Origin: Selaginella tamariscina | Taxonomy: Eukaryota > Streptophyta > Lycopodiopsida > Selaginellales > Selaginellaceae | Reading direction: 5' to 3' | Length of the DNA: 64,000 bases | Assembly: GCA_003024785.1 (NCBI GenBank) | Contig: PUQB01000064.1 | Span: 496,001-560,000, forward strand | In this document: in pieces, positions 34,181 through 44,481 of the stretch | Numbering within the stretch: position 1 is the first letter of the stretch | Layout: each line of letters begins with the position of its first letter | The notes under the pieces: model-generated | What the model saw: only the letters and a program-made list of their open reading frames with translations | Told to the model about the DNA's origin: nothing | Databases searched by the model: none | Position numbers and translations under genes: made by a program

Positions 34181-35760
34181 CCCCGGTTAACCTAGAATAT
34201 TAAGTTAAAAGGATATTTAAACGGGATAAATCCCTAACGGAATATATTATAATCCTAATGCATTCCTAAACCCCTAAATTGTAATTTTAAGAGAGAATGT
34301 AAGAGAGTGAATCTTTATAAGTATTTTTAAATTTGTTATATAATACTTGTAAACAGCACTGAAGGCGCCGTGCTTTCCTATAAAGAATAGCACCCAATTT
34401 AATCTCGCTCCTGAGATGATCACTATGAAGAAAAAAGAAGATCTAAAGAGTGAAAAATACAGAAATGAAGAAACCCTTGCCGGAGAAAGAACCAGATCTG
34501 AATTTGAGTGGGAAATTAAATGCATTTTCAAATTTACATGTCAGACCGACAATACATATGTCAGAAATTCAAATTTTTTAAAAAGAACAGAAAATAAAAT
34601 TTAAGATGAGTTGACACAAATATCCGACACTCTGACATATATACTCTCCAGTTCCAATGAGTATTTTAAAATTGCATTTAATGTTATTCAAGTGATTCAA
34701 GCTGTTTAATATTACGAAATTTTAGACTATATTCTACATTCTTAGTATTCAAGTATATTTATATTATATATATATATAAATATATACTTATACAATAAAT
34801 AAATTGATATATTATTATGTATCATTTAAAATATATTCATAGTCTGTTTATTATTATTATTTTCTTAATTACTCGAGTATTTAGTTTTCATTTCCTAGTA
34901 TCAATGGGATATTCTTTATTATTTTATTAATATTTGAAGAATATTCTAATATTAAACCTGATTATCATAATTAAATTAGTCTTGTTCTTAATTATTGCAG
35001 TAATTATTCTACATTTGTATATATTAATGGGATTTTCTCAATTAATTTGTTATTATTTCAAGAATATTCATGTGTTAAACCTTATTATCAATATTAAATT
35101 AATATATATTATTAAAACTATATATGACTATATATTAGATAAAATGATGTATTATTATGTATAATTTAAAATATGTTCATAGTGTGTATATTAATATCAT
35201 TTCCTTAATTACTTGAGTAATTAATCTTCTTTATATTAATGGGATATTCTTTATTATTTTTTCTTTATTTATTCAAGAATATTCCAATATTAAACATGAT
35301 TATGATAATTAATTTAGTTAATTATTTGAGTACTTAATTTACATTTGTATATATTAATGGGATTTTCTCAATTAATTTCTTATTATTTCAAGAATATTTC
35401 AATGTTAAACCTTTTTATCAATATTAAATTAATATATATTATTAAAACTATATATGGCTATATATTAGATAAAATCATATATTATTATGTATAATTTAAA
35501 ATATGTTCATAGTGTGTTTATTAATATTATTTTCTTAATTATTCGATGTTTGTTTTGCACACATATATAAACACAATCATAAATTTACACACGCATTACA
35601 AGAACTTACAAAAACACATATGCACACACATGCACAACCCTAAACCAAACTGAAGAAATATGTTGCTTCTTTATTGAAAACATCATGTTCAACGCATGTA
35701 TGATATATGTACTCAATCTGTGTGTATGTAACACATTGAATTTACATGTGTAATATTTAT
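34181..35760. other. AT-rich non-coding middle, copy B
   Basis: No gene seen. A block of about 200 bp ending in GTATAATTTAAAATATGTTCATAGTGT occurs twice (about 35020-35200 and 35345-35530), a tandem duplication of about 330 bp absent from copy A. The sequence is otherwise collinear with 6321-7560. Confidence 0.65.
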
Positions 35761-36620
35761 ATTAAGCTTGTTGGAGCAAACCCTAAACCCTAAACCCTAA
35801 ACCCTGTGTATACATGTGTGTACAAAAATAATTTTTCAACACTCTCTCTTCACACCATGCATGATCCATCCTAAACCCTAAACCCTAAACCCTAATATGT
35901 AACACAATGAATTTACTCATGTAATATGTATGTATGTCTGTGTGTATACACGTGTGTATGTATATATGTGTACTCTGTATGTATATATGTGTACTTTCTC
36001 TCTTCTCTCATACATACACACCATGCATGATCCATGTTAATATGTACTGTCTCTCTTCTCTCAAACATACACACCATGCATGATCTATAATATGTACTCG
36101 GTCTCTCTAATATTATGTACTAATATGTATGTATGTCTGTGTGTATAATACACACCATGCATGATCCATAATATGTACTGTCTCTCTTCTCTCATATACT
36201 ATGTATGTATATCTGTGTATAATATGTGTAAGTATATATGTGTACTAATATATGCAATGTGTACAAAAATAATTTTTCAACACTCTTTCTTCTCTCATAC
36301 ATACACACCATGCATGATCCATCCTAAATCCAAAACCCTAAACCCAAAACCCTAAACCCATGTAATATGTATGTATGTCTGTGTGTATACACGTGTGTAT
36401 GTATATATGTGTATTAATATATGCAATGTGTATGAATTTAATACTTTAACACTCTCTCTCTTCTCTCATGCATACACACCATGCATGATCCATGTTAATA
36501 TGTACTGTCTCTCTTCTCTCAAACATACACAATATGATCCATAATATGTACTCTGTCTCTCTAATATTATGTACTAATATGTATGTATGTCTATGTGTAT
36601 AAAATATGTGTGTATGTATG
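35761..36620. repeat. Degenerate minisatellite with telomere-type tracts, copy B
   Basis: The same ATACACACC/ATGCATGATCC unit as in copy A, with more copies. It is interspersed with short CCCTAAA tracts near 35782-35812, 35871-35894 and 36325-36360. Confidence 0.7.
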
Positions 36621-36899
36621 TATTGATACACATGAAACTTTAACACTCTCATGGACACACACATGTTAAATCCCTGCATGATTTATATTTTTGGGGTGTA
36701 TGTGATACACCCACGCACACGCACGCGCTAATAATATAATGAAAGAATATTCGTTTAGGGCGAATCTATATTTTTATTTACTCTCAGAAGGAATATTCTC
36801 TTAGGGTTAATATATATATTTAATTCCTTTAGGGTTTAGGTATATTCTTAGGGTTTCAAGAGGCGGCGGCTGTGAAATTGGCGACGGCTATGCACACAG

Positions 36900-36909
36900 G
36901 TGAGATCTC

Positions 36910-36942
<33 letters not shown>

Positions 36943-38090
36943 ATATATGTATAGGAGTGTGCGTCTAATTTTATTTATTGATCTATCTCTCGCACACACA
37001 CGCACACTCCTGTGTATATATATGTGTGTGGGTGTGTATTTGTTTATCTGTATGATTTTATTTGTTTCGCTCACACACGCATACACACGATATACATATA
37101 CACATATATATATATACCTATATACATATATACATACATATATTATGTGTACCAGTATCTATATAATTTTTTTTTATTGATCTATCTCTCCCACACACAC
37201 GCACACTGCTTTACATATATATATATATAATCAATGCATATTAACAAATAGTATACAACACTAGTTTATATATATGCTTATATATTCATATGGGTTATAT
37301 ATCTATATACACACATATATATATGTGTGTGTTTATCTGTATAATTTTATTTATTTATTAGTTTTATCTCTCGCACACACACGCACAATCCTGTGTATAT
37401 ATATGTGTGTGTGTGTTTGTTTATCTGTATGATTTTATTTGTTTCGCTTACACACGCATACACACAATATACATATACACATATATATATACCTATATAC
37501 ATATACATACATATATTATGTGTACCAGTATCTATATAATTTTTTTTATTGATCTATCTCTCCCACACACACGCACACTGCTTTACATATATATATATAT
37601 ATATATATAATCAATGCATATTAACAAATAGTATACAACACTAGTTTATATATATGCTTATATATTCACAGACTCTCTCTCTTTCTCTATGGGTTATATA
37701 TCTATATACACACATATATATGTGTGTGTTTATCTGTATAATTTTATTTATTTATTAGTTTTATCTTTCGCACACACACACACACTCCTGTGTATATATA
37801 TATGTGTGTGTGTGTTTGTTTATCTGTATGATTTTATTTGTTTCGCTCACACGCACACACACGATATACATATACACACATATATATACCTATGTACATA
37901 TATACACACATATATTATGTGTACCAGTACTGTATAATTTTATTTATTTATCTATCTCTTGCACACACACGTACACTCTATACATACATACATACATATA
38001 TATATATATATACACACATATATATGTGTGTGTGTTTTTATCTGTATAATTTTTTTATTTATTAATTTTATCTCTCACACACACGCTAAG
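36900..38090. repeat. Microsatellite block with ~380-bp tandem units, copy B
   Basis: Three tandem units begin near 37002, 37376 and 37770. Each runs from CACACACGCACA...TCCTGTGTATATATATGTG through GTGTACCAGTA and a poly-T/TTTATT stretch. Copy A carries about one unit (9028-9250). Open frames here are low-complexity artefacts. Confidence 0.75.
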
Positions 38091-38094
38091 CCCC

Positions 38095-39679
38095 TCGAGC
38101 GGCGGGATTAATCCCGCCGCTATAGGTTTATGGCCTCGGCGGCAGGATTAATCCCGCCGCTATATGGTTGGGGCCATGGCGGCGGGCCACCCATGCCCTG
38201 CGCGGAATGCGGTGGGATTTATTTCGCCGGCAATGGCTTGTGTGAAGGCCCTAATGGGCGGGATTAATCCCGCCGCATTCCGCGCAGGGCATTTATAGGG
38301 GATGGGCGGCGGGATTAATCCGCCGCTCATGAGGCTAACCGAAGAGCCTGCATGAAAAATCCTGCACAGAAGGCTAACCGAAGAGCCTGCATGACATGTC
38401 TTGCGCGTAAGGCGGCGAGATTAATCCCGCCGTCCAGGGAATTCACGCAGGACATGAACGGCGGGATTAATCCCGCCCCACGCTCATGCCCTTCGCGGAG
38501 GGCAGCGGGATTAATCCCGCCGTTCAGGCACTTCCGCAGGATATAACCGGCGGGATTAATCCCGCCCCCAACCATCCCTGTTCAAAATGCCGCGGCATTA
38601 ATCCCGCAGCCAATATATATGTGTGAGCGCATGATTTACGAGAGGGCGGCGGGATTAATCTCTCCGAACCTTCTATGCCCGGTGGCGGGATTAATCCCGC
38701 CATTCTTCTTTTTTTCCTCCATTGGTATGTTGAATCAATCTCGACTAACTCTGTCTGAGACGGAGAAGGTTTACAAAATACCAATGGAGGGAACTGAGAA
38801 GGGTGGTGGGATTAATTTCACCATCAATTACATGGTGGGCGGGATTAATCCCGCCGCCTTTTCGGAGCCCCTGAAGGGGTGTGAGAAATAAATCCTGCCC
38901 AATTCTCTCTAAGAACGAGAAAGGTGGCGTCCAACGGGATTAATCCCGCCGCCTACGGCCGAAGTGAAGGGCCTGGGCGGCGGGATTAATCCCGCCGCGT
39001 ACGCATGCCCTGCGCGGAATCGGGCGGGATTTATCCCGCCGCCATTGGCCTGCCTGAAGTGCCTAGGCGGCGGAATTAATCCCGCCCGATTCCGCACAGG
39101 GCATTGGCGTCCGGCGGGATTAATCCCGCCGCCTAGGGCCGAAGTGAAGGGCCGGGGCGGCGGGATTAATCCCGTTGCCCTACGCGGAATCGGGCGGGAT
39201 TAATCCTGTCGCCAAAGGACTGCCTAAAGGCCTAGGCGGCGGGATTAATCCCTCCCGATTTCGAGCAGGGAATTGGGACCGAGTGAAGGCCCTGGGCGGC
39301 GGGATTAATCCCGCCGAGTCTTCAATGCCTGTTGGAGGAATGAATCCCGCCACCCTTCGCTTTTTTCTCCATTGGTGAGTCGGACCAATCCCAAACATTT
39401 CTGTCTGAGACGTAGAAGGTTTACAACATACCAATGGAGAGAATTGGGAAGGGTGGGGAAATTCATTTAACATCCCTTACATGGTGGGTGAGATTAATCC
39501 CGCCTCCTTTCTGGAGTCACTGAAGGGGTGTGCCAAATAAATCCTGCCCAGTTCTCTCTGAGACCGAGAAGGGTGGCAAGATTAATTCCGCACTCCCGTT
39601 CAAGGCTCCAAAAGGTAATCCCGCCCACTCTTTCAGAGGCATTGAAGGGGTGGCGAGATTAATCCCGCCGCACCTTCCA
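38095..39679. repeat. Palindrome array 2, copy B
   Basis: The same palindrome in a higher-order arrangement with GCCCTGCGCGGAATCGGG, TTGGCCTGCCTGAAG and GAAGTGAAGGGCC spacers. Best-preserved units lie at 38950-39310. It ends about 330 bp before the ParB-methyltransferase ATG. Confidence 0.94.
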
Positions 39680-39701
39680 TGTGAATATATATGTGTATTA
39701 G

Positions 39702-39711
39702 TATATATAAG
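39702..39711 (+). promoter_or_regulatory. Possible TATA box of the rightward genes, copy B
   Basis: TATATATAAG, conserved with 10781-10790. It stands between array 2 and the first ATG. No transcript evidence. Confidence 0.35.
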
Positions 39712-39783
39712 TTGCATATCTCATTTTATTTACTTTTATCATCTTATCATAATATTTCGAGTAAAAGCTAGGAATCTATGTAA

Positions 39784-39869
39784 AACTGTCCAGAGCTCAC
39801 ATTTGTGGTGGTTCTAAAACAAATGTTATCTTTCTTTTGCACTAGCACAAATGTGAGCTTCGGACAGTT
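39784..39869 (+). ncRNA. 86-nt perfect-arm hairpin upstream of the ParB gene
   Basis: Left arm AACTGTCCAGAGCTCACATT... (39784-39807) pairs with 39846-39869 over 24 bp with two mismatches, around a loop of about 38 nt. In copy A the right arm is mostly deleted (10868-10945). It could be a small-RNA precursor, a MITE relic, or a DNA-level cruciform. The call as RNA is tentative. Confidence 0.35.
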
Positions 39870-40011
39870 AATTACGTCTACTTCTCTCTATATATTATTT
39901 TTGTATATTCGGGTTTATACAAGTGTGTGTGCGTTTTTATATGATTTGTATTCATAGTGTATTATTTTGCAGAAGGACGATTTGATCAAACAAGGAGATC
40001 GAGTCATTAGT

Positions 40012-42757
40012 ATGGAGTCATCGTCAAATTCTGGGTAAGAATTAAAATAAAATCTGTTATATTCTCGGATACTTGAACTAATCATTTTTGTATTCAGATG
40101 TGGAATTGAGGTGACATTAAAGACGAGAGCAGGAGAAGAGATGGGCAGGGGGATTTGGAATCAACTTGGCCATATTTTAAACTAAACGGGAAGCGCATTG
40201 GAACAACCATGGTTGCTGTCAAACTAACCTCTGTCACATCGCATGGACAAGCAAAACAATGGAAAGTGGGTGTGCTAGTCAAGCATCCCAAAGCATGCTG
40301 TGAACCCAGATTGAACGATGCTCGACACATATGCCTTGTTCATCCAATGTCACGTTCTCGGATCTAGAGGTCGCCAGTTACAACATTAATTTCGGGTGGT
40401 TTTGTCGACTTATGGATAATGACGTTCACGTGTTCACTAATGATGTTGACCTTGGAGTTCTTCTTCAACTCAACGAAAGCCCATCTATGGAGGGGATCCA
40501 TCTGGATGTCTACTTCGAAGATCTTCAGACTCATCGAGTAGGTGTATTGTTAGGAGATATTGCTTCACAATACAAAAATCAGCAAGTGGAGCAATCTTCC
40601 CTCTTCACATTGAAGAAGAACACTGCGACATCATAAAGGAGATTGAGAGGGTGGCTTGGTCTCAGGTTCTCTACAGATCACGTTCAATTTTTAGGAAGCT
40701 TTGGGAGCTGGAAGAGTGTGCCGAGAACACTAGAACAGCTACAGTCGGGGATCACACATGTTGATTCGAATCGCAAAAGAAAATCATCAATCGTTTTGTC
40801 AGCTGCACCTGTGGCATCTCATGCTGCAATAAGTCACAAGGAAATGATGTTGGATGAAAAGATTTATCCTTGTAGGGTTAAATATTGCAGCGTCAACCCA
40901 AACTTCAATTACATGCCACTCAACCAGAACGTGTAGCTGAGCTCATGGAGAAGATGAAGGACGATAATTCTTATACCGTTCCACATAATGCTGTTTTGTG
41001 TCCATACTATGAAAGAAGGAAGGGCGCTGACAAAGTCTGGATCACAACACCAGAACAACTCATGAAGATTCAGACGGAGAATAGAAAATCTATCAAGTAC
41101 TACATCATTAGTGGCCAGCACACAATAACGGCAGCCCAACGACTTCTCGATGAACATAACAAAGGAACGATGGCAACAAAACTTTCCGAGCATACCCGTG
41201 AGAAGCTGACAAAAAGATCGGCGTTTTTAGCTAAGCCGAATCTCACAATCGAGCAGTACCATAAGTTATCGGCGGAATGGGACGTTGCCGACACCAACCA
41301 CTACAACAGCAAAATATGGGAGAAGTTTAAACACACGCGATCCGTGTGGGAATCTCTTGAGCGACCACAAAGAGCTACTGCAGAAATACACAATCTGCGA
41401 ACTACCAGGTAAGCAAATTGTCTGGGCTTGATTTATCTCGCCGGTATATTAATCTGTCTTTTTTCTTAGAGAGTTGAAGAAATTGCAGCAGTTGATTTTG
41501 CCCAGGTGGGCGGGAAGGAAACATCCTTTCTGATGATGTTGATTTCTTGCCCCGAAGATAGGATCTTTGCCAAATGGTTGGGGATTATGGAATCCTTTTC
41601 AAAAGGAACACTGAAGAAGAAGTAGACAAGTGAAGGGGAGCCCTCAGAAAAGTCTGCAAAGAAACCCAGTAAGACGCCGAAGGCTAAGTCTGTTCAATCT
41701 ACAAAGGATGTAGACAACGATTTCAAGCTCACATGGTTAAGCCTTTAAATGGAACAACAATGGAGGAGATGGAAGTCTTGGTTGATTTGGTGATCGATGG
41801 CAAACTACAAATTAATAACAGTAGCCCAACCTCTCCTTTTCATCTCAAGGCAATGAAGTTGAAGACGGTCAGGCATTTCAAGGAGTGGTTGGGAATACAC
41901 TGCCACAAACTGGGTTGGACCTCGACCTCAACATATGAAGAGGTCAGCAAATATTTGCATGTGACGAACGATGATATGCTTGTCGAATGGGTGAACCAAT
42001 CGGAAGATCTAGGCAAGAATTTATTGCACACCAACGCCAAAAAGGAGAACATTGGGATGACGCCTTCTCTTATGGCAGTCCTTCAGTAGCGGAGAACCGA
42101 ATTGAACCTTATAAAGGAGGATGCTACGAATCATGACAAGCCTTACAGATGTTTGTTGTTAGATTCGAAGACTTTATGGGGTAACATCACTGCTTGTTGG
42201 AAACCGTTTCAATTGTTCGTGATGGATCGGCGGGTGTCAAAAAATCTTTCGACAGATAGGGCACTAGAGGATCTGGTGGAGAAACTTAGCCATGCAAGCA
42301 TATACATAGAAGGTATTTATTATTGAATTCATGCTTGAACTCTTCACTGATACCTACTTTTTCAGGTATTTATTTCTTGATTCTTGCTCATGTCACCGAT
42401 ACTTTTGCCTTCGCCTTCGCCAAGAAGAATAGACATCGTTGGACAGGATTTTATATGAATGATGCTAATCCCAAGTGCATTGATACTGTTGTTCACTTGG
42501 TTGTTAGGAATGCGCCAAACAATTTCAAGCTTCCAAATGACTGGCCAGGCATCTGTTTGCACTCCAACGGCTCTGAACCTCCATCCGATACACCGATAGG
42601 TGGGAGTGATGTATTCGGCAATGTACGTTATCCAAACATCACAAGTCAAGCGGCACGGAGCATCGTCAACTTGATTAGGGGTCCTCACAGTGATGCGTGG
42701 GTTTTTGACTACTGCACTAGGGGGTCCGTCTTGAAGGAGTGTTACCTGTTAGAGTGA
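40012..42757 (+). pseudogene. ParB-like domain plus DNA N4/N6-methyltransferase-like protein, copy B
   Basis: Same exon plan as copy A: exon 1 at 40012-40034, exon 2 from 40098, and introns 41409-41469 and 42313-42365. Here the central ParB-like region is open from 40927 to 41408 and reads PERVAELMEKMKDDNSYT, KVWITTPEQLMKIQ and YYIISGQHTITAAQRLL, then a helical, Lys-rich segment. The methyltransferase-like half is open at 41760-42087 and 42366-42750 (TVVHLVVRNAPNNFKL, RYPNITSQAARSIVNL, DAWVFDYCTRGS). A 361-bp deletion relative to copy A then removes the rest of the motif I strand-helix region and the acidic/basic tail. Stops at 41621-41623 and 42087-42089 and frame changes near 40365 and 40620 also break it. 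The deletion means this copy lacks part of the predicted AdoMet fold. Confidence 0.6.
41424..41444. repeat. Degenerate array palindrome inside an intron, copy B
   Basis: GGGCTTGATTTATCTCGCCGG, the counterpart of 12486-12506, lies in intron 41409-41469. The left half has decayed (GGGCTTG for GGGCGGG). Confidence 0.75.
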
Positions 42758-42861
42758 CGAATACTTGTAAATGAGTGTAACATAAGGCATTTTTGTAATA
42801 TTTCTTTTATATTTGTACAGAAAATAAATTCTCAAGGATTAATGAAGCTTTTAGTTCAAAC

Positions 42862-44136
42862 ATGGGTCACACATTAACAAGGTAAATAATATACCTTGAT
42901 AATTTTAAGGTCAGCTAATTATCATTTTGCAGATGTAATGAAACAATTGAGAACATGGATTTTCAGCATTGGCATGAGGTAAGAGAGGGGTTTTGGCGAT
43001 AATTTCTTGTGCCACATGTCAGAATGACAGAGTTCATGCAGGAAATGGATAATAATGCAGCTCAAAACATCATTACCATGGGGGCCACTTCATCATCATT
43101 TTTATTGGCTTCAATTCCAAAATCAATTTCTTCAGCGCATGCAATATCTGAATCTTGTAAGGATGATGTACAATTAAATGATGAAGGGATAGGCAACAAG
43201 ATAGTGGCAACGGATAAATGTGAAAGGGAGCAAACAAGTGATTTGCAAAGTATTCAAGAGGCAACGCTATCTCATGTTACTCATGGCCATATTGTGTTGT
43301 TGGATGTCAATGGTGTTCTGCTTCATCGACAAAGGCCCGAGGATAGGAAAAAAGAAATCAAACAAGGAGATTTCATTCCTTGTTATGGTAAATTTTGATA
43401 TGATATTATTTTTCGTCCAGGGTTGGATTGTCTCTTTCAAAAGCTTAAGGAGATGGGTGCGCTTGTGGGGATTTGGTCATGCATGCAGATTCATAACTTA
43501 ACACCGCTGTTGAATTTACTTAAGAAACATTGTAGTGTTGCAGAAGAGGTGATTCGTAAAGATTGGATTTTTGACCAACGAATATGTTATAAACCTCTCG
43601 AATTTCACAATATAAGAAAGGAAAGCAAGCCGTACTTCTTCAAGAATGAAAGAATAATTGGGACTCATGGGGAGATCAGTCGCTTAAGGATAATGAAGAA
43701 CGCACAGATGTTAGTAGTAAACGACTCTCCTCAGAAGGCTATGCTCAACCAAAACATTACTTGTATTCATCCAATCACTTTCGATCCATATTTTGATACC
43801 GATATCATGGATGAGCTAGTGAACTACTTGGATACGTGCCTCAGAAAGAAGAATCTCAAAAATTTTTGTGAGCAGTATCCACCGTATTATACATTTCCTG
43901 AAGCTTTTCTTTCTCGTGATATTGAATTTTATAAAATGAAGAATAACAACCGGGCGCTTTATAATATTATTCTTAAGGAACGTCAGTTTTTAGATGAGCC
44001 TTTATGCAGACCTTCTCTTATCACATCTTATGTATTAACAATGATGGCAACTCCCAATTGCATTCGTGAGAGTGTTAAGTGGTGGCAACAACATCAAGAT
44101 ATTGACCAAAATGATTTGATTAATCCGGAGAGATGA
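42862..44136 (+). pseudogene. FCP1/NIF-like HAD phosphatase domain protein, copy B
   Basis: Exons 42862-42881, 42933-42978 and 43042-44136 join in frame. One in-frame TGA at 43396-43398 replaces the CGA (Arg) of copy A in GKF(R)YDIIF; otherwise exon 3 is open to the stop at 44134-44136. HAD motif I reads LLDVNGVLLHR, the second block IWSCMQIHNLTPLL, and the acidic motif LVVNDSPQKAM, where copy A has VDDSP. Loss of one Asp in each of two HAD motifs argues for weak or no phosphatase activity in this copy. The C-terminal ~100 residues (KWWQQHQDIDQNDL) have no match I know. The gene ends 315 bp before the right TIR boundary. Confidence 0.75.
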
Positions 44137-44450
44137 TTTAGACAAAATAAGAAGATTTCTTTGTATGATAGGAAGAAAGTATTTATAAAAAAATGAACAT
44201 GTTGATAAGAAAATGATTTCATTTGTAATTATGTCTGATAGTATTTCTTCATTATTGTAAACTATTTTTAGAATAATATGAATATTCTAAGATATTTTAG
44301 GAATATTCCTTACTAAGTAAGGTTATTGAAGGATTAATTAATTAATTAATTAATATTTAAGGCTTAATTACATATTAATTAAATGATTAATTAATAATTA
44401 AAACTTAAGTATTAATTAGTAATTTATTTTATATTCCCATTTTCACGTAT

Positions 44451-44477
44451 CATGCCCACTTTAGTTACAACGTGCAT
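44451..44477 (-). repeat. Right terminal inverted repeat, copy B
   Basis: On the minus strand it begins ATGCACGTTGTAACTAAAGT. It is identical to 15854-15880 and matches the left end at 25 of 27 bases. Confidence 0.93.
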
Positions 44478-44481
44478 GAGT
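44478..44481. other. Target-site duplication GAGT, right
   Basis: Second copy of the 4-bp duplication. Collapsing the two copies restores the codons RYNSHHCPPAEYK across the gypsy integrase. Confidence 0.9.

Larger units (their letters stand above)
29961..44477. mobile_element. Complete 14.5-kb TIR DNA element, copy B
   Basis: It is bounded by 27-bp terminal inverted repeats (29961-29987 and 44451-44477, two mismatches) and a 4-bp duplication GAGT. The empty site can be read from its gypsy host. Contents: leftward transposase-like gene, array 1, AT-rich and microsatellite middle, array 2, rightward ParB-methyltransferase-like gene and rightward FCP1-like gene. Four-bp duplications are known for Sola-type transposons, but I cannot assign the superfamily without a search. 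With copy A it makes a family of at least two. Confidence 0.93.

Noticed and set aside
39784-39869. tRNA or other structured housekeeping RNA
   Set aside because: It is a simple long stem with no cloverleaf, anticodon arm or conserved tRNA boxes. No convincing tRNA or rRNA was seen anywhere in the window.
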